A stretch of DNA of 7,119 nucleotides from Promethearchaeota archaeon (GTDB lineage: Archaea > Asgardarchaeota > Lokiarchaeia > Sigynarchaeales > SOKP01): assembly GCA_016839845.1 (NCBI GenBank), contig JAEOTL010000183.1:1-7119 (forward strand), given 5' to 3'. Below, in pieces: positions 1 through 6,026 of this stretch. Numbering within the stretch: the first letter of the stretch is position 1; each line of letters opens with the position of its first letter. A program made the translations under genes and the position numbers. The notes beneath the pieces are model-generated. The model ran no database searches, was not told where the DNA came from, and saw only the letters and a list, made by a program, of their open reading frames with translations.

Positions 1-1145
1 TAGAGGAGTTAAAAAAATATATCTCGTTAACAAACGAAGAGGATGATCCTCGACTATTGCAGGAGTACAGAATGGCAATTACTCCTTATTACCTTTCATT
101 AATCGATCCTAATGATCCTTTCGATCCCATCCGAAAGCAAGCAATCCCAACAATTCATGAATTAGAGAGATATATAGGTGATCTGGAAGATCCCCTTAGT
201 GAGGATATAGATTCTCCAGTTGAAGGTTTAACTCATCGTTATCCTGATAGAGTCTTATTTTTGATAACGGAAAACTGCTCGATGTACTGTCGGCATTGTA
301 CAAGAAGAAGGTTTGCTGGTCATCACGATATGGCACCCCCACAGAAGCAAATTGATGATAGTATTGATTATATTAAAAATACGCCTTCTATACGTGATGT
401 ACTTCTATCAGGAGGTGACGCATTATTAGTATCTGATAAAAAATTAGAGGAAATTCTTAAAAGACTGAGGGGAATCCCCCATGTAGAGATAATACGCATT
501 GGCTCACGATCCCCGGTTACAAATCCTTTCCGAATTACCCCAGAGTTATGTGAAATGCTCAAAAAATATCACCCTATCTGGTTTAATACCCACTTTAATC
601 ATCCCAATGAAATTACCGAAGATTCTATTAGAGCATGCACCATGTTAGCCGATGCTGGAATACCGCTCGGAAATCAATCAGTTTTGCTGAGAGGAGTTAA
701 TGATTGTATTCATGTAATGAAAAAGTTGGTGCATGAATTAGTAAGAATTCGAGTTAGACCCTATTATATCTATCAATGTGATCTTTCTTTAGGGCTTGGA
801 CATTTTAGAACTAGTGTAGCTCAAGGAATTGAGATTATTGAAGGACTACGAGGTCATACTTCAGGTCTATGTGTACCAACGTTCGTAGTAGATGCTCCTG
901 GGGGGGGTGGAAAGATTCCAGTCATGCCGGATTATACGATATCTCAAGGAAATTCACGTGTTGTCTTACGAAACTTCGAAGGTGTTATAACAACCTATGA
1001 GGAACCCACAGATTATATTGCTGATTGCCACTGTGAAGAATGTGAGAAACAAATTGGCGTTAGTGCTTTGCTGAGTGGTCAGAAAATGACTATTGAACCT
1101 GAGGATCTTGTTCGAAAACTAAGACGGAAGAAACTTTCCAAATAA
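1..1145 (+). CDS. kamA: Lysine 2,3-aminomutase (KamA), 5'-truncated by the window edge
   Basis: Radical-SAM, PLP-dependent cytoplasmic enzyme that interconverts L-lysine and L-beta-lysine, the first step of lysine fermentation. The reading frame (first full codon at 3) is open from the left edge with no stop, and residues before the TTG at 57 ([13 protein letters not shown]...) still match the family, so the true start lies upstream. Counting from that TTG as residue 1, the radical-SAM cluster motif CSMYCRHC gives C74, C78, C81. The PLP lysine is K286 in [10 protein letters not shown]. The lysine-binding acidic residues are D242 (CDLS) and D279 (VVDAP). Zinc cysteines are C217, C324, C326, C329. 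All these sit at a constant offset of 51 from the Clostridium subterminale numbering as I remember it (C125/129/132, C268, D293, D330, K337, C375/377/380), so nothing catalytic is missing and the full protein should be about 413 residues. D293 and D330 favour lysine over glutamate as substrate. It converges on SBP A across 40 bp. A role in beta-lysine osmolyte synthesis (AblA) is the alternative, but kamD nearby favours catabolism. Confidence 0.96.
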   Translation, partial: EELKKYISLTNEEDDPRLLQEYRMAITPYYLSLIDPNDPFDPIRKQAIPTIHELERYIGDLEDPLSEDIDSPVEGLTHRYPDRVLFLITENCSMYCRHCTRRRFAGHHDMAPPQKQIDDSIDYIKNTPSIRDVLLSGGDALLVSDKKLEEILKRLRGIPHVEIIRIGSRSPVTNPFRITPELCEMLKKYHPIWFNTHFNHPNEITEDSIRACTMLADAGIPLGNQSVLLRGVNDCIHVMKKLVHELVRIRVRPYYIYQCDLSLGLGHFRTSVAQGIEIIEGLRGHTSGLCVPTFVVDAPGGGGKIPVMPDYTISQGNSRVVLRNFEGVITTYEEPTDYIADCHCEECEKQIGVSALLSGQKMTIEPEDLVRKLRRKKLSK

Positions 1146-1185
1146 TTTCTAGCTAGTGTTTAAATCCATTATTTGTAGATTTAGT

Positions 1186-2916
1186 TCACCAAGGATCCCA
1201 ATTGAGATTTCTTTTAATCGGATATGCCCAGAAAACACCTGCGACATTATAGGGAACATCATATAAATCCGCTGCATGAATTGATCTCGTCTTGGAATGG
1301 TAACCAAACACATGAGGGTATAATTCTGTGGCAATGTACATTGAAATATTTTTGACTATTTCAACTCGAATATTTTCTGAGGGCTCTACCATATAGGTGT
1401 TTATCATATTCTGTAAGTATGGATCATTGACCTGTGCTGAGTTTACACTTGAAACGTTAGAAAATAATGGATAAATCATGTTCATTGGATCAAGGTAATC
1501 AGGTCTCCACCAAACCCAGAATATCTGTAAATCATCGCAACCACCCGGTATATAACCAAACGCTCGATATAGAAAATATGCCCAATTAGTCCCTCCGTCA
1601 ATTACTTCGATCCCAATATCATCAAGACAGTTCGTTAAAAAAACTTGTCTATCAGCATTAAACCCACTATCTGTATTATAGGAATGGTTTAAAGTTCTTA
1701 GATCTGCATTATGCCAAGCCGAATCGTCAGGATTATCTGAAGCAGTTAGACCAGTTGTGTTGATCCAGAGATCATCGATTAATGTTTGTCGTGCTATCGT
1801 AAGATTATAATATGGGGCTTTTTCTTTAATAGCTTCATCGAAATATGGTGCAAATCCTGGAGAAATAGGACCATATGATTTTGAGACTGATCCTTCCCAC
1901 CAATCGAGAAAATAGGTATAATTAATCGCATAAGAGATTGCTTTTCTCCAAGTTACATTAATCTGTTTATTATTCATCGCCAGGTAAGAATAGGTCAAAC
2001 ATGGTCTGTCAATTACTTCAAAATGCGTAAATGGACTTTCCTTAAAAGTATCCCAAATGTATGGTATTGAACCAAAGAGATAATCAATTTCACCAGCTAA
2101 TAAAGCATAATTTCGAGTGATTGAATCATCAATGATATCAAAGATTAATTCATCAAACATAACAGGTTCCATCCAATAATTTGGATTACCTATTAAAGTA
2201 ACGTTATCGTCAAGAACATATTCAACATACTCATACGGGCCAGTACCTACAACTTTATCTGATGAGATGTCAATATATGCTTCGAGGTGTCCTTGAGCTT
2301 CATGATAAGTTGGGGAGATCATTCCTGTTGCAGTGAAAGCTAATAACCCTAATATTGAAGTGAAAGGCCTATTTAAGATAAGTTTGATTTCTAAATGCCC
2401 AATTTTTACAATATCAGCTATAATTGGACTTCCATCGACGAATTCAAACAGTGAGTAAATTTTTGCTCTTGGCAATCCACTAGATAATGCTTCAGTATGG
2501 TTCATAAAATGCAAAAGTCTGTTAAAATTCCAAATTACAGCATCAGCATCGAATGAAGTATCATCATGAAATTTTACGCCGGCTCTTAGGTTAATGTCGA
2601 GTGTATTTGGATCAATCCAGGTGTAATCCGTTGCTAACCATGGTGTCAATGGAAGGTTATGATCACTTACATTATAAAATAACAACCCTTCTACACACTG
2701 AGTAAGTATATCCCATGATGCTCTATTCCAGGTATTCACGGGATCAAGATCTTCCGGTTCAAACATGGTTCCCACTCTCAGAACCTCCCCTTTTTGTTGC
2801 GGTTTCATATTATAAGATTGGCTTAGTAGGGTACCAAAAACTATGCTTCCGGTTGTAGAAATTATTAAACCAACAGATAAAACTAGGACAAGAATGTCCT
2901 TCTTTTGGATTGCCAT
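1186..2916 (-). CDS. Peptide-type ABC transporter substrate-binding protein (SBP family 5), paralog A
   Basis: Extracytoplasmic solute-binding protein of the DppA/OppA type (SBP_bac_5). Numbering from the outer ATG at 2922, a KK-charged start is followed by a hydrophobic segment (about residues 10-33), then a short linker and the binding domain from about residue 47. Family signatures include LRAGVKFHD (112-120), FDADAV..NFNR (124-135), VGTGPY (225-230) and DYLDPMN (475-481). No lipobox cysteine follows the hydrophobic segment, so an uncleaved membrane anchor or ordinary signal peptide is likely. I chose the ATG at 2916 (MAIQKKD, 576 residues) because paralog B starts MVTQKKD; the ATG at 2922 adds only two residues. 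There are 10 N-X-S/T sequons, as expected for a surface-exposed archaeal glycoprotein. The ligand cannot be read from sequence: oligopeptides are usual for the family, but sugars, nickel and others occur. It has its own promoter and lies behind paralog B on the same strand. No permease or ATPase gene is in the window. Confidence 0.9.
   Translation of the reverse strand: MAIQKKDILVLVLSVGLIISTTGSIVFGTLLSQSYNMKPQQKGEVLRVGTMFEPEDLDPVNTWNRASWDILTQCVEGLLFYNVSDHNLPLTPWLATDYTWIDPNTLDINLRAGVKFHDDTSFDADAVIWNFNRLLHFMNHTEALSSGLPRAKIYSLFEFVDGSPIIADIVKIGHLEIKLILNRPFTSILGLLAFTATGMISPTYHEAQGHLEAYIDISSDKVVGTGPYEYVEYVLDDNVTLIGNPNYWMEPVMFDELIFDIIDDSITRNYALLAGEIDYLFGSIPYIWDTFKESPFTHFEVIDRPCLTYSYLAMNNKQINVTWRKAISYAINYTYFLDWWEGSVSKSYGPISPGFAPYFDEAIKEKAPYYNLTIARQTLIDDLWINTTGLTASDNPDDSAWHNADLRTLNHSYNTDSGFNADRQVFLTNCLDDIGIEVIDGGTNWAYFLYRAFGYIPGGCDDLQIFWVWWRPDYLDPMNMIYPLFSNVSSVNSAQVNDPYLQNMINTYMVEPSENIRVEIVKNISMYIATELYPHVFGYHSKTRSIHAADLYDVPYNVAGVFWAYPIKRNLNWDPW
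1205..1239. repeat. 35-bp direct repeat, copy 1 (inside SBP A)
   Basis: Identical at all 35 bases to 3088-3122. It codes for the C-terminal segment around VFWAYPIKRN in both SBP genes. After one mismatch the match continues for 11 more bases (1241-1251). It is a conserved stretch of duplicated genes rather than an independent element. Confidence 0.9.
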
Positions 2917-2965
2917 CCGCATTTCAAAAATTAATTAACTTCACTAATATGTATATTTTTGACAG

Positions 2966-2990
2966 TCTGGTATAAATATTTAATTGAACT
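2966..2990 (-). promoter_or_regulatory. Archaeal-type promoter of SBP A
   Basis: On the minus strand this reads an A-rich stretch, then AAATATTTATACCAGA. TATTTATA is a good archaeal TATA box and the bases before it could serve as a BRE. Placing transcription start about 26 bases after the box centre (near 2948) leaves a leader of roughly 30 nt before the ATG at 2916. The same 25-bp block, with 23 identical bases, precedes SBP B at 4862-4886. A TTAATTAA sits at 2931-2938 and again ahead of SBP B at 4829-4836. Confidence 0.65.
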
Positions 2991-3004
2991 TTTTGCCCTA
3001 ATGA

Positions 3005-3029
3005 TTTTCTCAAAAGCGAGAAAAAAAAA
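3005..3029 (-). terminator. Probable terminator behind SBP B (T-tract with hairpin)
   Basis: Read on the minus strand, a run of nine T (3021-3029) lies about 43 bases after the stop of SBP B. Oligo-T tracts are the standard archaeal termination signal. It overlaps a weak inverted repeat, TTTTCTC (3005-3011) and GAGAAAA (3018-3024), with a 6-base loop. It also lies just upstream of the SBP A promoter, so the two SBP genes are probably separate transcription units. Confidence 0.5.
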
Positions 3030-3071
3030 TGAATTCGGGAAAAACTTACGAAGTGACAAATAATTTTGCCA

Positions 3072-4814
3072 TTAAGGAGCCCATGTAAGATTTCTTTTAA
3101 TCGGATATGCCCAGAAAACACCCGCGACATTATATGCTACTCCATATAAATCTACTGCATGACAAATTCTTATCCGTGGATGATACCCGAAAGCGTGTGG
3201 ATATAATTCTGTGGCAAGATACTCAGTAATATTTTTAATTGTCGCGATTCTGACTGCTTCTAATGTTTCTGATAGGTAGTCCGTTATCATTTTTTCTAAT
3301 ATCGGATCATTTACTTGTGCTGCATTGGAGTATATAGAGGTATTTGAAAATATTGGTGTAATAATGTTCATCGGATCAAGATAGTCTGGACCCCATGCTC
3401 TCCAAAAGAGTTGATATTCATCATAATTTGGAGGATACCATCTAAAATAACGGAAAAGGATATATGTAGGCCAATCGGTACCTGCATCTTCCAAAATAAT
3501 CCCTATATCTAGAAGCCACTCCTTCAATACAAAATATAAATCTGCTCGAAACCAATTATCATTATTATATGAAAAGTTAAATATAGTAAGGTTAGCACTC
3601 TCCCAAGCTACATCATGTGGATTGATTGAAGCTGAGAGACCAGTAGTATTAATACCCGGATCATCAATTATAGTTTGTCTAGCAATTGTAAGATTATAGT
3701 AAGGTGCTTTAAGTTTAAGCAAATCATCGAAATATGAGGAAAATCCAGGAGAGACTGGTCCATATGATTTTACCATTGAACCTTCCCACATATCTTGAAG
3801 AATATACGTATAGTTTACAGCATAAGATATTGCTTTTCTCCAAGTCACATTAATTTGTTTATTATTCATTCCAAGATAATGATAAGATAGACCCGGTTTG
3901 TCCATTTCTTTAAATGTAATGTATGGGCTTTCGTTAAACCAATCCCAAAAATCTAAATGTGATCCAATCAGATAATCGATGTCACCTGCTAACATAGCAT
4001 AGTTTCGTGTGGTCGAATCGTCAATGACATCTAGAATCAATTCATCAAACATCACGGGTTCCATCCAGTAGTTGTCAAATCGTTTTAATCTGACAAAATT
4101 GTCAGTGACATATTCTATATACTCATAAGGACCAGTTCCAACAATAAGATCTGCCGATGTGTCAATGTAGGTATCAAGGTGTCCTTGAGCTTCATGATAA
4201 GTTGGAGATAGCATACGCGTTGCTGCAAACGCTAATAATCCTAATATTGAGGAATAGGGACCATTCAAATGAATTTGGATTGTAAAATCACCAATTTTTA
4301 CTACATCAGCAATGATTGGGCTTCCATCAACGAATTCGAACAGTGAATGAATTTTTGCGGGGCTTAGTCCATCAGCTAATGTGCCAGTATGATTTAAAAA
4401 GTGCATTAGTCTGTCAAAATTCCATTTAGCAGCGTCAGCATTAAATGCTGTTCCGTCATGAAAAGTTACTCCCGTTCTTAGTGTAAAATCAATATGTGTT
4501 GAATCTAAAAATGTGAAATTCGTTGCCAATAAAGGTGTTAATGGAAGTTCAGGATCACTATAATTATAGAATAATAAACCTTCACAAACCTGATTAATTA
4601 CGTCCCAAGATGCACTATCCCAACTATCGACGGGATCTAGATCAACAGGACCAGATAGGGTTCCCACAATCAAATTTTCCCCCCCGTGATCGTGAGGTGG
4701 TGATTTGGAATTATTAACGCCAAATTCTGTGATTAGGATGAAATTTCCGAATGTAGAAATTATTAAACCAATGGATAAAACGATGACAATTGCATCCTTC
4801 TTCTGGGTTACCAT
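3072..4814 (-). CDS. Peptide-type ABC transporter substrate-binding protein (SBP family 5), paralog B
   Basis: Second DppA/OppA-type binding protein, 580 residues, same architecture as paralog A: MVTQKKD start, hydrophobic anchor (about 8-30), a linker with a His-rich patch (HDHGG, 41-45), then the binding domain. Matching signatures are LRTGVTFHDG (112-121), FNADA..NFDR (124-135), VGTGPY (225-230) and DYLDPMN (477-483). Over residues 151-340 it is identical to paralog A at 133 of 190 positions by hand count, with no gap in that stretch. The regions around 285-310 and 395-470 differ most and may hold ligand specificity. It carries 14 N-X-S/T sequons and no lipobox cysteine. The ATG at 4814 is the only sensible start; the GAG eight bases before it is at best a weak ribosome-binding site. 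It is divergent from kamB across 134 bp. The ligand is unknown. Confidence 0.9.
   Translation of the reverse strand: MVTQKKDAIVIVLSIGLIISTFGNFILITEFGVNNSKSPPHDHGGENLIVGTLSGPVDLDPVDSWDSASWDVINQVCEGLLFYNYSDPELPLTPLLATNFTFLDSTHIDFTLRTGVTFHDGTAFNADAAKWNFDRLMHFLNHTGTLADGLSPAKIHSLFEFVDGSPIIADVVKIGDFTIQIHLNGPYSSILGLLAFAATRMLSPTYHEAQGHLDTYIDTSADLIVGTGPYEYIEYVTDNFVRLKRFDNYWMEPVMFDELILDVIDDSTTRNYAMLAGDIDYLIGSHLDFWDWFNESPYITFKEMDKPGLSYHYLGMNNKQINVTWRKAISYAVNYTYILQDMWEGSMVKSYGPVSPGFSSYFDDLLKLKAPYYNLTIARQTIIDDPGINTTGLSASINPHDVAWESANLTIFNFSYNNDNWFRADLYFVLKEWLLDIGIILEDAGTDWPTYILFRYFRWYPPNYDEYQLFWRAWGPDYLDPMNIITPIFSNTSIYSNAAQVNDPILEKMITDYLSETLEAVRIATIKNITEYLATELYPHAFGYHPRIRICHAVDLYGVAYNVAGVFWAYPIKRNLTWAP
3088..3122. 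repeat. 35-bp direct repeat, copy 2 (inside SBP B)
   Basis: Perfect copy of 1205-1239 at the 3' end of the paralogous gene. A second perfect match of 29 bp joins 2285-2313 with 4177-4205 (the segment coding for PTYHEAQGHL). These are the longest identical blocks I saw between the two genes. Confidence 0.9.
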
Positions 4815-4861
4815 ATATATCTCAATACTTAATTAATAACTACTAAGAATAATTTTAATGA

Positions 4862-4886
4862 TCTGGTATAAATATTTTATTAAACT
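4862..4886 (-). promoter_or_regulatory. Archaeal-type promoter of SBP B
   Basis: The minus strand reads AATAAAATATTTATACCAGA: an A-rich BRE-like stretch, then TATTTATA. It ends 47 nt before the ATG at 4814, against 49 nt for the SBP A copy. The first 16 bp (tctggtataaatattt on the plus strand) are identical to 2966-2981. The conserved CCAGA next to the box could be part of a regulator site, since it need not be kept for TBP binding. The box is nearly symmetrical and might also fire toward kamB, with a start near 4897. Confidence 0.65.
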
Positions 4887-4948
4887 CGTTTTCCTTAAGA
4901 TAATACATTTACTTTTTTAAGGATTTGAGCATTGTATCTATTGTGCAA

Positions 4949-5998
4949 ATGGACTTCTTAACATATTTTCTTGAAAAAATTGAGCATCAAAGTGTTGTAT
5001 CTATAATTGGTTTAGCTAAAAATGTGAGTAAAACTACGACTTTAAACTATCTTATCGTAAATTTAAAAGATATGACACTTGGATTAACTTCCATTGGAAG
5101 AGACGGGGAAAAGTATGATGTTATTACAGATTTACCGAAACCACGAATTCTTATAAAAGAAGGTACCATTATAGCGACGGCTCGAAAAAGTTTTGAAGAA
5201 GCTGAAATCCAAATGGAAATTCTAAAAACCACAGAAATTAACACTCCTTTGGGTGAGATTTTGATATTAAGAGCACTCGACACAGGATTAGTCGAATTAG
5301 CGGGTCCTTCCATTAATAAACACCTTCAAATAATATGCTCAGAATTAAGAGAACTAGGATGCGATTTGATTCTTATTGATGGAGCATTTGATAGAAGATC
5401 ATATGCTACACCTTTAATATCTGATGCAACCATCCTGTCAACGGGAGCATCAGTTTCAGAAAATATGCAAAAAGTTATAAATTTAACTGCTCATACCATA
5501 AAACTATTCAACCTTGATATAGAAAAGGATTCCACCATTTTAAATATCGCAGAAAACATTTTTAAATCATCTAAGGTAGGGATTATAAACGATGATAATA
5601 CTATAAAATTATTAGAAATATCAACATCCTTAGATTCTACGAGCGATATTATAGAGTATTTGGATAATGACACTAAATATATTGTTATTAATGGAGCTGT
5701 TACTGATAAACTACTTAAAGACATGATGAAATTAACAACTAAATTTAAGGATATCGTAATCTTAGTAGAAGATGCGACAAAACTATTCTTAAGTGAGATA
5801 ATCCTAACAAAATTTCAGAAAAAAGGAGGAATCTTAAAAGTGATTAATCCTATAAATATAATTGCCGTAACAGTAAATCCCACATCCCCTTATGGCATTG
5901 AGTTTAATAAAGATGATTTTTTAAAATTGTTAAGAGAAAGAACCAGTACTCCGGTATACGATCTCGGAGCTAACAATAATAATAATAATAATAATTAG
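4949..5998 (+). CDS. kamB: KamB-like protein, predicted P-loop subunit of the lysine 5,6-aminomutase reactivase
   Basis: Resembles, from memory, the KamB proteins encoded in clostridial lysine-fermentation clusters, annotated as a reactivase subunit for the B12-dependent lysine 5,6-aminomutase. That role is a family prediction. In numbering from the ATG at 4949, a nucleotide-binding loop GLAKNVSKTTT lies at 21-31, with K28 and T29. Next come LTSIGRDGE (46-54), KEGTIIATA (70-78), and a Walker-B-like strand LILIDG with D144, followed by AFDRRS. The loop has Ser where P-loop proteins have Gly directly before the Lys. Residues 341-349 end in eight Asn encoded by an AAT repeat. The ATG gives about 20 residues before the loop, which suits the family. 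In-frame TTG 4925 and GTG 4943 are alternatives (357 or 351 residues); AAGGA at 4919-4923 is too close to the TTG to act as a ribosome-binding site. The 28-bp gap to kamD suggests cotranscription. The second half (about 190-340) is less conserved in my memory. Confidence 0.8.
   Translation: MDFLTYFLEKIEHQSVVSIIGLAKNVSKTTTLNYLIVNLKDMTLGLTSIGRDGEKYDVITDLPKPRILIKEGTIIATARKSFEEAEIQMEILKTTEINTPLGEILILRALDTGLVELAGPSINKHLQIICSELRELGCDLILIDGAFDRRSYATPLISDATILSTGASVSENMQKVINLTAHTIKLFNLDIEKDSTILNIAENIFKSSKVGIINDDNTIKLLEISTSLDSTSDIIEYLDNDTKYIVINGAVTDKLLKDMMKLTTKFKDIVILVEDATKLFLSEIILTKFQKKGGILKVINPINIIAVTVNPTSPYGIEFNKDDFLKLLRERTSTPVYDLGANNNNNNNN
5972..5995 (+). repeat. (AAT)7 triplet microsatellite encoding a poly-Asn tail
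   Basis: One AAC followed by seven AAT codons immediately before the TAG stop of the KamB-like gene. Being a triplet array, slippage would change the number of Asn residues without shifting frame. The tail follows PVYDLGA, which looks like the natural end of the protein. Confidence 0.9.
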
Positions 5999-6026
5999 AT
6001 AATATCTTAAATAAAATGTGATTCTA

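Noticed and set aside
368..562. Minus-strand open frame opposite kamA
   Set aside because: It lies wholly across the strongly conserved KamA coding sequence and has no recognisable features; it is a shadow frame.
1146..1185. Palindrome CTAGCTAG (1149-1156) in the convergent gap as a terminator
   Set aside because: It is only 8 bp, has no loop, and no T-tract follows on either strand, so I cannot support a terminator here.
1149..1334. Small minus-strand reading frame containing SGHIRLKEI, echoed in another at 2924-3130
   Set aside because: The shared peptide arises because the 35-bp identical DNA of the two SBP genes is read in a wrong frame. One lies almost entirely inside SBP A, the other overlaps the end of SBP B, and neither looks like a protein.
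1186..4814. The SBP pair as a transposon or integrated cargo
   Set aside because: No transposase, terminal inverted repeats or target duplication is visible at either boundary. The repeats found are coding matches between paralogs.
5047..5313. Minus-strand open frames opposite the KamB-like gene (also 5491-5724)
   Set aside because: The plus-strand frame has family similarity and context; these antisense frames have no promoter, family match or plausible start signal.
5972..5998. TAG stop of the KamB-like gene as a pyrrolysine read-through
   Set aside because: Reading through adds only three codons before TAA at 6008-6010, and the family end is already reached.
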